From: Choanephora cucurbitarum
Taxonomy: Eukaryota > Mucoromycota > Mucoromycetes > Mucorales > Choanephoraceae
Reading direction: 5' to 3'
Assembly: GCA_025331435.1 (NCBI GenBank)
Contig: JAIWNI010000012.1
Coordinates: 186,001 to 250,000, forward strand
DNA: 64,000 nt
The notes below the pieces were generated by a model, which worked only from the letters and a program-made list of their open reading frames with translations, did not search any database and was not told where the DNA came from. The position numbers and the translations under genes are program-made. Every line of letters starts with the position of its first letter. The first letter of the stretch is position 1. Below, in pieces: positions 22,201-30,600 of the stretch.

Positions 22201-24102
22201 ATAGAAGAGTTCCCAGTTCCCAAGAATGTTCGCGACGTAAGAGCTTTCATCGCATTGGCCGGGTTTTACAGGAGACATGTCCATAGCTTTGGAGAGATCA
22301 TCGAGCCTCTAACTAAGTTACTCAAGAAAAACGTTAGGTTTGAGTGGAACACCCAGCATCAGTCATCTTACAAAGTGATCAAGGAGTCAATCAAGAAAGC
22401 GGTAGAATTGAAATACCCGAATCCCAAAAAACGTTATCGACTGTATACGGATGCGTCAGACATTGGACTAGGAGCAGTGCTTACTCAGGAAGACGACGAG
22501 ACTGGAGAAGAAAGACCAGTGGTCTTTTTGTCTCGGAAATTGGTACCCGCCGAAGTAAACTACCCCACTGTGGAGAAAGAACTACTTGCAGTTGTATACG
22601 CTCTCAAGAAGCTGAGAAAATATCTTCTAGATAAAGAGTTCGACTTATACACGGACAATACTGCGGTTCGGTACTTGTTCAAAAAGAATGATGTCTCCCA
22701 AAGGATGCAAAGGTGGATAATGTGTGTCCAAGAATACCAATTTAAGGTTTATCACTTACCAGGCAAGCAGAACGTGGTGGCCGATGTGATGTCAAGGTAC
22801 CCTCCGGCCATAAACTCACCTTCCGACGAGGAAGACCTGTTTGAAAGCATGTGCTACTCCCTTTTGATCGAGTCTAGTCATGAGGAAATCTATGAGCCTG
22901 AACTAAACAAACTACGATCATATTTGTTGAATCCTGAAGACCAAGGAGTTGACACGAATTTGAAGAAAAAAGCACGAAACTACCGAGTGGGCGAAAAAGG
23001 TGAATTATATCGTTTGTTTCGGAATGAACGAATAGTACTCGTTCCGCGTTTAAGAGAACGTGCAGAATTGATAACAACGATGCATGATCAGCATGGACAC
23101 TATGGACAGGATGCTACCTGGGCCCGCTTGTACAAACGATACTGGTGGCCAACAGCCTATGAGGATCTTCGACAATACATAAAAAGTTGCCATGCATGTC
23201 AAATATTCTCCAACGTCCCGAACAAAATGGTACTAAAAGGAAACATCCCTACACATCATTTATTCGAAAGGTTCGCTATTGATTACATTGGCCCTTTCCC
23301 CACCACAATCTCAAAAAACAAGTACATTATCCTAGCGGTGGAATGTTATTCAAGGTGGCCTATAGCAAAAGCAGTAAAGACAGCCGACTCGAAAACCACG
23401 GTGAAATTCATGTACGACGAGTTATTCACTGTGTTTGGAGCAACTAAGTTTCTTCTCTCGGATAACGGTCTGCACTTTACTGGGAAAGAGGTGGAAGAGT
23501 TTCTGCTACACATCAAGGTACAGCATCAGTACGCTGCTCCATATCACCCCCAAACAAATGGAATGGTAGAATCCATCAATGGGGTAATAGTCAAGTCACT
23601 CAAGAAAGCCGTGTATGAAAGAAAGCTCGATTGGGATATCATGCTCCCATCCATATTGTATGCATATCGCACTAAGGCACATTCCATATTGAAACTGTCC
23701 CCTTACGAACTGCTCTTTGGGATCGAACCCTTAGGGGAAGATAAAGATGTATTACAACAGTATGGAAGGAAACTAGGTTTCGAGAGGCTAACATTGCTGC
23801 AACATCGAAATGGTCAACAAGATTTCATGCCTGACTATAACGTATCTGACCAAGTAACACCAGACGTCAGTGAAATCAATATAGGAGATCCAGTATTGAT
23901 GTTAAAGCATAATCGAAGAAACAAACTAGAACCCAAGTACCGGGACAGAATATACACTGTGCTAGCCAAGAAAACGAACAACGTTTACATTTTGTCCAAT
24001 GACAAGGGCATAAGGCTTAAAAGGGCTGTAAATGGCTCGCAAATACGAAGATACTACGCAAGAAACAACTCTGCAACATATCGACGACAAATTCATCAGT
24101 AG
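19201..24102 (+). CDS. Ty3-type Gag-Pol polyprotein of element A
   Basis: Open frame of about 1633 codons from the Met at 19201; the frame itself extends back to 19105, but that ATG overlaps the primer binding site and is unlikely to be used. Order (residues counted from 19105): retrotransposon gag with VREYNDRFNHLVKNL; a CCHC knuckle CFNCQGEGHMAKDC at ~316; an aspartic protease-like DQGSGSSII at 572; reverse transcriptase with YLDDL at 968; RNase H TDASDIG at ~1115; an integrase zinc-binding segment ending CHACQIF; and integrase D1393, D1453, E1489 with the classic 35-residue D-E spacing. The protease motif has Gln-Gly-Ser after Asp rather than Ser/Thr-Gly. No chromodomain is seen at the C-terminus. 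The frame has no stops, so the element may still be functional. Confidence 0.93.
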   Translation: MSSGYQVPKFKKGQDPKEWINFFNVGCKLLRIKTEDRLEVVPGYLKDKNVIKWFFDQEFNDWAQFEQEFEDRFSVKKKQSTKSIINKILNARKKTGESVREYNDRFNHLVKNLKGQGSTSILADEEVKEAYLAGLTPKELKRDVKRSKPKTLKDAMEAAKEEENFDDSDQDSDFSSNEDSDEEECSGSSEDESTVLRNKSKAAKAIKNPPERSLDADKNNHPRNLRKRNNEKSKTYPMRKDESMEEMTNLMKNLTLLIQTQAQQQQSFLSAQGKPAPVGTSRPCFNCQGEGHMAKDCRPCKLCKGQEGDHPFWECSQYTRKNNQGQNGGSNFLVISQKPEVEQKHVAREAYTAEKRKPTGSDLDYRISRSGKRNKVHDTTPPGYSHSSRKLENKHRQEENQAPVQESSDAHMVSKDQLPMASKQNKQREPPLEHVVGSQVAVLPGNTIDAKDVKKAKVFLVSMEQMSNSVKGFKSSLSKELRTPQKNPRKGAARLPQVDAYYQAASISKVRYHVDNENKRGAPRVGAIVAGIVEVPAVLDQGSGSSIISKRLCEAMGLDLGSMTNSYVTHTMADGRVIPAFRDITELMVQVQGVPFVLNNVSVMKDPSYDLLLGSDALDVLEIVTDHKTKHWTIRTDQGIEPLDVQYSHHKNYIKQLVPGNNFSSDEQPYETDSWSSTEDDTQGYESFMVMPISMSGVSSDKPPKESFLSTSNEVSSREVEIREAIEASVNESDLNENDRKALLNLLLEYRDVFGLDYHDLKQTNLLKFSVDTGDHKPIYKKPNRFMSHSEIEDLKKEIEEMIENGQIVPTPGGASSGWAFPVLYVKKKQGEKRLCVQFQDLNAITIQDAWPVPHITDLLESYRGSRVFTTLDLLKGFNQIAVADDTIPKLTMSTPWGLYSYCVMPFGIKSGPATFCRMIYQAMEKFIGRFMSTYLDDLCVHSNDFEEHLGHLKQVLERIREVNLVLKPSKCMWARKEVEALGFIVSSTGIKPNPKNVKKIEEFPVPKNVRDVRAFIALAGFYRRHVHSFGEIIEPLTKLLKKNVRFEWNTQHQSSYKVIKESIKKAVELKYPNPKKRYRLYTDASDIGLGAVLTQEDDETGEERPVVFLSRKLVPAEVNYPTVEKELLAVVYALKKLRKYLLDKEFDLYTDNTAVRYLFKKNDVSQRMQRWIMCVQEYQFKVYHLPGKQNVVADVMSRYPPAINSPSDEEDLFESMCYSLLIESSHEEIYEPELNKLRSYLLNPEDQGVDTNLKKKARNYRVGEKGELYRLFRNERIVLVPRLRERAELITTMHDQHGHYGQDATWARLYKRYWWPTAYEDLRQYIKSCHACQIFSNVPNKMVLKGNIPTHHLFERFAIDYIGPFPTTISKNKYIILAVECYSRWPIAKAVKTADSKTTVKFMYDELFTVFGATKFLLSDNGLHFTGKEVEEFLLHIKVQHQYAAPYHPQTNGMVESINGVIVKSLKKAVYERKLDWDIMLPSILYAYRTKAHSILKLSPYELLFGIEPLGEDKDVLQQYGRKLGFERLTLLQHRNGQQDFMPDYNVSDQVTPDVSEINIGDPVLMLKHNRRNKLEPKYRDRIYTVLAKKTNNVYILSNDKGIRLKRAVNGSQIRRYYARNNSATYRRQIHQ

Positions 24103-24131
24103 ATGAATTGTAGGTCTAGTCAACTGGGTAG

Positions 24132-24458
24132 TGTTATGTGGTTCTGGGTTTTATTCAAAAAAATAATTACCAACTGGATTAAAATATAAAGGTTAAGACA
24201 TGAAATATAGCTATAATTTGGTTAATTGTACTGACCAAAATGTTGGTAATGAGATAATCGATATAAGTAAAGTGGAGAAATAGATAATTTAAAATAGAAT
24301 GAAAAAGAGAGAAAAACAAGATGTGGGATAAAGTGGGTTACTGTGGTTTTATGGTTTTTGAGGTGTATGGTGTAGCATCACACAATTACTGTGTTTTTGC
24401 CATTGTAGAAAGACAGTCATACCAAAGGTTTTTACCAAAACAAGTGCACCACAGAACA
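24132..24458 (-). repeat. LTR of element B, 3' copy
   Basis: 327 bp, TGTTATGTGG...CAGAACA on the plus strand. Appears identical to 29342-29668. Related to the solo LTR at 49735-50052. Confidence 0.95.
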
Positions 24459-24476
24459 TACTCCCCCCAGACAAAT

Positions 24477-27400
24477 TTATTCTCTTGAATGAATTTTTCT
24501 TAAGGAACTAATATTGACCCTTCTTTTGATGAGACGACCCATTTGATCTGCGAGTTGACATGTTCCATTTGCGAAGCAAGAGACTACGGTGAAGACCTCG
24601 GGCTTGAAGTGAGAGTCAAGTTTCGAATGTTTATTGTGACGGAAGCGTACAACTTGAGTTCCTGGTTCAAAGTATTTTCTCTTCACAGTGGGCTTGGGGT
24701 CATATTCTTGTAGCGCGTTGTGATCATCAATTTGTACATTTCTGTCATTCAATTCAACCAGCCGTTCCATACCTAGAGCACGACCCAAGAGCTGTAAAGG
24801 ATCCATTCTTGCAGAGTTTGGTGCTATTCCGAACATAAATTCATACGGCGAAATTTTCAAAACAGAATGAGCTTTAGTTCTATACGCATACAGAACAGCG
24901 TCGAGATGTTCATCCCAATCCTTCGGATTATCGATGGCGAGTTTCTTCAAGGCTTTGACGATGTTGCCATTCATTTGTTCGTTTCGTCCATTGGTGGATG
25001 GTCGATAGGGCGCAGTGAATTTGTGATGAACATTGAGCAAGTTCAGGAAATTGTCAATGATCTCGTTATCAAAAGCTGAACCATTGTCAGTGAGAATGTG
25101 CGTTGGTGGCCCGAATTGACAAAATATATGTTTGTATAGAAAGTTAGCAACAGTTTTTGCTTCTGTATTGGGTGTGGCAATGGCAATTGGCCAACAAGTA
25201 AAACATTCAACTGCGACCAAAATGTGGTAGTTATCTGCATTTGACTTGGTGAAAGGACCTACGAAATCCAACGCAAATTGTTCGAAGATGTAATGGATGG
25301 GTACTCGAGACAATGCAGCATTTGGGGTACGAGTAGAAAACAATTGACATTCCCTGCATGTACGGATATGTTCGCGCATATCTTGGTAACATGACGGCCA
25401 CCAGTAGTCCTTGTACAATCTTGCCCAGGAAGCATTAACACCGTAGTGTCCATGTCCATCATGTACTTCATTCATAATGGCTCGTCTTTGTGTAATGGAA
25501 GGTACAAGTACAAATCTCATACCAATCTTTCGATATAATTTGTGATCTTGATACAAGTATTTTAAGGATAATCGCTTAATCTTGGGAGTGTTTTGAGGAT
25601 GCCCAGGAAAGTTAAAATAAAAGATGAGATCGCTTAACCAAGTTTCGTATTGAGGCTCAACACCTTCTTCCATTAGTAAGTGGTCAAACAAGGCATCAAT
25701 ACAGTCTTCGCCATCCTCGTCATCTTCAATTGTTTTAGGCGGGAAGCGCGACAGGGCATCAGCGACAGAGTTTTTAGTGGACGGTAAGTGAACAATTTTG
25801 AATTGAAATTCTTGAGTACACATAACCCATCGTTGTAGTCTTTGTGATGGTTCATTTTTGTTGAATAAATAACATACAGCTGTGTTGTCACAGTATAATG
25901 TAAATTCTCGGTCAAGCAAGTACTTTCTGAGTTTCTTGAGAGCGTAAATTATGGCTAGAAGTTCCTTTTCAACCGTTGGATAACGAGTTTCGGCAGGCTG
26001 TAATTTTCTTGATAGGAAGACCACGGGACGTTCTCCTTCTTCAGTCATAGTAGCTAAGCATGCTCCTATACCCACTTCAGAGGCATCACAATACAAATTA
26101 TATTTTGTGTTTGCGTCAGGTAGAACAAGAGCGACCGCATTTACCAATGATTCTTTCAACGAAACAAACGAATTCTCACAAGATTCGTTCCAAATAAACG
26201 GGTTTTTCTTCTTCAATAATTCGTTCATAGGTGCGGCAATATCTGCAAACCCTGGGATATGCCTGCGATAAAACCCACATAAGTTGACGAACGCACGAAT
26301 AGCTGTTTCATTGTTTGGTCGAGGAAAGTTTTGGATTTTTGCAATTTTAGAAGGTGAAGGCGATATACCTTGTTCAGACACTTCAAAACCAAGTAATGTG
26401 ATCTTGTTCTTAAAGAATTCACACTTGTTGGCATTCATTTTTAAATTAACTTCACGCATTCTTGCAAAGAATTTTTCTAAGAAGTCAAACTGCTCCTCTT
26501 TAGTCTTCGAGTATATTGTGACATCGTCAAGGTAATTAGTTGCGAATTTACCAAGAAAGGGTTGAATGGCAAGAAACACGCATCGACTGAAGACAGCAGG
26601 ACCGTTCAAAACGCCAAAGGGGACACAGCGGTAGGAGTACGATCCCCATGGGGTAGCGATAGTTAATTTAGGGATAGAGTTTTCTTCAACAGCGATTTGT
26701 TGAAAGGCTTTTAGTAGATCGAGTACAGCGAACCACTTTGATCCGGCTAGACTTTCTATGACATCAACCACGTTTGGTAATGGCCAAGTGTCTCGCACAG
26801 TTACAGCATTCAGTTCTCGAAAGTTGGAAATGAGGCGTTTGTCTCCAGTCTTTTTGGGAACGTATCTGCACGGAAATGACCATCCCGAATGCTCAGCCGT
26901 ACCAGGAACATGCATGTTAGGCGTGAGTATACCATTGTTGACCATGTCTTCCAAGTCTTTCTTCAGATCTTCTTTTTCAGAAAAGGACAGGAAAGAATAC
27001 GGTCTCTTATATATAGGTTTGGCATTGCCCGTGTCCACATGAAATTTCAACAAGTTTGTTTGTGACAAATGTTCATAATTAGTTCCAAAACAATCTTCGT
27101 ACTTGTATAGTAGAGCGACGAGCGCATCTTTTTCTTCTTTATTGAGATTATCTTGATTTTTAACGTTATCAATGAGTTGACCAAATCTATTAGAATCATT
27201 TGGCTTAAGTGGGACCACCTCGTCTTCATCGTCAGAAACTTCAATGATGAGATAACCTTCTTCAACGTCATCCTGATCTACGAAATTTTCTTCATAGTCA
27301 TCATCTTGTGGATCAATTTCATCTTCAGTATCAATGGTTTCTCTGGTAGGCACTTCAGTATAATATGTATCGAGTGGTACCGTTCCTTCCTCGCGCTTGA

Positions 27401-29246
27401 TGTACCAGAAATGAGAAGCCCAATCGGTACCGATCTTCAGTAAATGCAGGCCTTCGCGTCCAACAATAAAGTTATATTTTGTAACGTCAAAACAAAGTGC
27501 GTCCACCGATAATACTTCGGAATCACCCACTTGTACACGAAGATTTTTGATTAGTCCAACAGGCGAATGACTGGCACCATCACCGAACATGACTGTAGTG
27601 TTTATAGGATAGACTTCACGGATACCCAGTTGTTTGGCAAAGTTTAGACTTATGATAAAAGATGTGCATCCTCCATCCAATATAACCTCACAAGGTTCTC
27701 CATTTATCCAGCCTTTCGTTCGAGGGGCGCTTTTACCCTTAGGTAACTCATTGTTGATTTCAACCAGCAATGCACTTGTGTCCTTATCCATGGCATTGGT
27801 AATTTCATTGATTTTCTTGACCTGAGGCTTTGTCAACCTACTCTTAAAACCAGTTCTTGCTGAAGGAGATAACACTGCAATCTCATCAAGCGTAAGTTCG
27901 TGTTTAGAGTCATGGAATAGACGATCTAAAATCTGTTCTGTTTTAGCTTTGATAGCGTTGACATCAGTACTGGTTGTAGGTCTTGTAAAAGGATGATTAG
28001 GACTGGCTTGAAGATTCTTAACTCGACTACTTTTTTTCGGCACATAAGGTTCGGATTCAAGGGAGGGCAACATCAAGGCATTGGGGTTGTTACTACTTGT
28101 TCGAACAGTACTCCGTTTGAGGTTAGGAGTTTCCACGGTTTTGCCCGATCGAGATACCCTTACGTTTCTCGTGTCATTCACATTTTCCAGGTCGGTATCA
28201 CTGATCTTTCTCTTTTCGGATAACAGGATTTCTTCGATAAGCATTGATTCTGAGCCTTGTTGAACATTGTTCGTAGGTTTGTTTTTCTTATAGAGAGTAC
28301 ATTCATAGTGTTTGTGGCCGTTTTGGTTGCACAGTTTGCATGGTTTAGTACAGTCTTTGGTCAAATGATCACTTGTTAAACAATTCCAACATGAAGGTTT
28401 GTTATTTTTGATTGGGGTGTTGCCATTTTGATTTGTTTTAGTAACGAGTTCTCCAATTAAAAGAGTCATGTTCTTAAATTCATTGACTAATCGACTCATA
28501 CTCTTTTCGGTGTCTGTAGCAGAACTACTATTACTGTCTTTCTTGTTTGGTTTCTTAGAAGGCGTCTTGTTTGTGCTAGGTTTCACATCATGTTCAGATT
28601 CATCACTCGAACTATTGATTTCGTACGAGGTACCATCATCAGTGTGAGAATCAGAATCTTCAGTATTTTCAGGACCATAAACTTCTTCTAATATGTCATA
28701 AGCTTCCTTGAGAGATCTTGGCTTTTCAGTTCTTAAAAATCGTTTCATTGATTTGGATTGGATTCCTTTGATAAAATAATTCAAGAAACCATTTTCTGTA
28801 ATGCGTAAGTCAATAAAATCTTCTTCCGGAGAGTCGACCACAACCTCTTTAGATTCACGTTCTTTGCCTTTATCATTAGCAGCTTTTATATTCTTTTGCT
28901 GTTTTCTTTTGGCAGATTCAAGTAGGTATTTGTTTTTAAGGCCTTCAAATCTCAATATATAATCCGAAATAGTTTCGTTGCTTGTCATTTTCAGATTGAT
29001 GATGCTTGAAACGAGCTTATCAATGTTGACCCTTTTTGTAAATTTGAGTAGAAAGGCTGTTTTGAATTCTTCCCATTTATGAAAGTCTTGTTGCATGAAC
29101 CACAATTGTAGAGTTTCTTTGAAACAGTTATCTACATAGAAGAGTTTTGTCTTGTCATCCCACTTGTTCATAGCCGCTGCCTTGTTGTATCTGTAGATCC
29201 ACAATTCAGGGTCATCCTTGGAACCGAACTTGGGGACGTCAAACAT
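24477..29246 (-). CDS. Ty3-type Gag-Pol polyprotein of element B
   Basis: 1589 codons, no internal stop. It starts MFDVPKFGSKDDPELW, 95 bp from the 5' LTR. Order: gag; CCHC knuckle CWNCLTSDHLTKDC at ~286; protease-like LDGGCTSFI at 524; a long acidic linker; reverse transcriptase YLDDV at 906; RNase H YCDASEVG at 1054; integrase HHCC ending CRECQLF; catalytic D1327, D1387 and E1423 (35-residue D-E spacing); and a basic C-terminal segment without a chromodomain. It is a distant relative of the element A protein (same module order and primer site, much sequence difference). The protease has Asp-Gly-Gly instead of Asp-Ser/Thr-Gly, paralleling the odd motif in A. Confidence 0.93.
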   Translation of the reverse strand: MFDVPKFGSKDDPELWIYRYNKAAAMNKWDDKTKLFYVDNCFKETLQLWFMQQDFHKWEEFKTAFLLKFTKRVNIDKLVSSIINLKMTSNETISDYILRFEGLKNKYLLESAKRKQQKNIKAANDKGKERESKEVVVDSPEEDFIDLRITENGFLNYFIKGIQSKSMKRFLRTEKPRSLKEAYDILEEVYGPENTEDSDSHTDDGTSYEINSSSDESEHDVKPSTNKTPSKKPNKKDSNSSSATDTEKSMSRLVNEFKNMTLLIGELVTKTNQNGNTPIKNNKPSCWNCLTSDHLTKDCTKPCKLCNQNGHKHYECTLYKKNKPTNNVQQGSESMLIEEILLSEKRKISDTDLENVNDTRNVRVSRSGKTVETPNLKRSTVRTSSNNPNALMLPSLESEPYVPKKSSRVKNLQASPNHPFTRPTTSTDVNAIKAKTEQILDRLFHDSKHELTLDEIAVLSPSARTGFKSRLTKPQVKKINEITNAMDKDTSALLVEINNELPKGKSAPRTKGWINGEPCEVILDGGCTSFIISLNFAKQLGIREVYPINTTVMFGDGASHSPVGLIKNLRVQVGDSEVLSVDALCFDVTKYNFIVGREGLHLLKIGTDWASHFWYIKREEGTVPLDTYYTEVPTRETIDTEDEIDPQDDDYEENFVDQDDVEEGYLIIEVSDDEDEVVPLKPNDSNRFGQLIDNVKNQDNLNKEEKDALVALLYKYEDCFGTNYEHLSQTNLLKFHVDTGNAKPIYKRPYSFLSFSEKEDLKKDLEDMVNNGILTPNMHVPGTAEHSGWSFPCRYVPKKTGDKRLISNFRELNAVTVRDTWPLPNVVDVIESLAGSKWFAVLDLLKAFQQIAVEENSIPKLTIATPWGSYSYRCVPFGVLNGPAVFSRCVFLAIQPFLGKFATNYLDDVTIYSKTKEEQFDFLEKFFARMREVNLKMNANKCEFFKNKITLLGFEVSEQGISPSPSKIAKIQNFPRPNNETAIRAFVNLCGFYRRHIPGFADIAAPMNELLKKKNPFIWNESCENSFVSLKESLVNAVALVLPDANTKYNLYCDASEVGIGACLATMTEEGERPVVFLSRKLQPAETRYPTVEKELLAIIYALKKLRKYLLDREFTLYCDNTAVCYLFNKNEPSQRLQRWVMCTQEFQFKIVHLPSTKNSVADALSRFPPKTIEDDEDGEDCIDALFDHLLMEEGVEPQYETWLSDLIFYFNFPGHPQNTPKIKRLSLKYLYQDHKLYRKIGMRFVLVPSITQRRAIMNEVHDGHGHYGVNASWARLYKDYWWPSCYQDMREHIRTCRECQLFSTRTPNAALSRVPIHYIFEQFALDFVGPFTKSNADNYHILVAVECFTCWPIAIATPNTEAKTVANFLYKHIFCQFGPPTHILTDNGSAFDNEIIDNFLNLLNVHHKFTAPYRPSTNGRNEQMNGNIVKALKKLAIDNPKDWDEHLDAVLYAYRTKAHSVLKISPYEFMFGIAPNSARMDPLQLLGRALGMERLVELNDRNVQIDDHNALQEYDPKPTVKRKYFEPGTQVVRFRHNKHSKLDSHFKPEVFTVVSCFANGTCQLADQMGRLIKRRVNISSLRKIHSRE

Positions 29247-29320
29247 ATTTAATTATAATATCCAGCGAGAATAGAATCAGATTTGACAATGATTGAGCTT
29301 ATCTCTTCTTGAAATCTATT

Positions 29321-29339
29321 CTTCTGGCAGAAGGCACCA
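29321..29339 (-). promoter_or_regulatory. Primer binding site of element B
   Basis: Two bases after the 5' LTR on the minus strand, reading TGGTGCCTTCTGCCAGAAG, the same 19 bases as in element A. Confidence 0.7.
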
Positions 29340-29341
29340 AA

Positions 29342-29668
29342 TGTTATGTGGTTCTGGGTTTTATTCAAAAAAATAATTACCAACTGGATTAAAATATAAA
29401 GGTTAAGACATGAAATATAGCTATAATTTGGTTAATTGTACTGACCAAAATGTTGGTAATGAGATAATCGATATAAGTAAAGTGGAGAAATAGATAATTT
29501 AAAATAGAATGAAAAAGAGAGAAAAACAAGATGTGGGATAAAGTGGGTTACTGTGGTTTTATGGTTTTTGAGGTGTATGGTGTAGCATCACACAATTACT
29601 GTGTTTTTGCCATTGTAGAAAGACAGTCATACCAAAGGTTTTTACCAAAACAAGTGCACCACAGAACA
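29342..29668 (-). repeat. LTR of element B, 5' copy
   Basis: 327-bp partner of 24132-24458. The primer binding site and polyprotein start follow it on the minus strand. Confidence 0.95.
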
Positions 29669-29677
29669 GTAGGAGAA

Positions 29678-29953
29678 TGAGTCGACTGGGTCTGAATTAT
29701 CCAAAACATAAGAAATAGAAAATAATCAAATATTGACAGACAGTATCAAAAGGCAGATTAGTTAGAACCCCATCATTTCCCTCTTTTATCTCTGCTTAAA
29801 AACACTAATTAATTGTTGTAAAAACTAACTATCACAAAACCTTTAAGTATGTCCATCAGAAGTACTATTTGTATGAAAAACCGATCACTAAATAAAGTTT
29901 AAAGCTGTCACATAAAAGCCAAAAAGTAAATAGATTTCAAACAGATAAATTCA
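29678..29953 (+). repeat. LTR of element A, 3' copy
   Basis: 276 bp copy of 18830-19105, no difference found on reading. Followed by the GATT target duplication. Confidence 0.95.
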
Positions 29954-30600
29954 GATTGTATGTCGTTTGGGAAGTCTAGGTTTAAAGCTAGCATCAATTG
30001 CGAGGCATTTGCAATCTAATTTATTGATGTTGATGCTTTTCGATCCTGATTGTTTGAAACCAATTTGAAACAAAATAAGGGTGCTAAGGTGAAGAGTTTG
30101 TTAACTGTATAAATGGCAAAGGGAAAAGTACGTATACAGAGCAGAGCCCCAGGGGTCCGACTAAGTTATAACCGGTCGTGAAGTTGATAATATACGCAAA
30201 GGCGGTGCAATAGGTCAGGCCTCGCGGTCTGATCGGTCCACATGCGTTGCCCATTAAGAAAGAAAGAAGCGAGTGATAGCAAATAAAAATCAAAATCTTA
30301 GCTTATTCACATTTCAAAGCAAAGTGGAATACGGTTTGTTTTCGACTGGATGTCCTTGCTGCTTTAAATATCATAACGCAGAGATAGATGCGAAAAAAAC
30401 TGATCCTTCTTAGCGAAAACACGGATAGCAATTGCTGTTGAAAAAATGAGCAACAAAAGAAATAAAGTGCCTATTTCGGGAATCGAAAGTTGATATCTAC
30501 CTGGAAATAGAGACCTCGACCTTCCTTTTGAGATGTTAATAAGCAGGTTGTTTTTTTAGGGGAACAAGTCCGGTTTTATTTGAAGCCCTTCAAATGTCAG
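29954..30600. other. Spacer with a GC-richer patch
   Basis: Sequence right of element A. 30115-30265 is markedly GC-richer than its surroundings (for example CAGAGCCCCAGGGGTCCGAC and GGTCAGGCCTCGCGGTCTG) and is open on the minus strand for 69 codons. It lies downstream of the LINE relic on the LINE strand and may be its 3' untranslated region or another repeat. No gene assigned. Confidence 0.4.

Larger units (their letters stand above)
24132..29668 (-). mobile_element. Ty3-type LTR retrotransposon B nested in A
   Basis: Minus-strand element of 5537 bp with 327-bp LTRs at both ends (24132-24458, 29342-29668) and 4-bp GTAG target duplications (24128-24131, 29669-29672). It lies 29 bp after the stop codon of element A's polyprotein, in opposite orientation, so it postdates A. 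The minus-strand polypurine tract is the run at 24461-24470 (read CTGGGGGGAG on that strand), next to its 3' LTR. Confidence 0.93.
18830..29953 (+). mobile_element. Ty3-type LTR retrotransposon A (contains nested element B)
   Basis: 5' LTR 18830-19105, internal polyprotein frame to 24102, interruption by element B, then the 3' LTR 29678-29953. Flanking 4-bp direct repeats GATT (18826-18829 and 29954-29957) are the target duplication. Without element B the element is about 5.58 kb. The two LTRs look identical by eye, which argues for a recent insertion. The short purine stretch AGGAGAA just before the 3' LTR is the likely polypurine tract. Confidence 0.92.
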
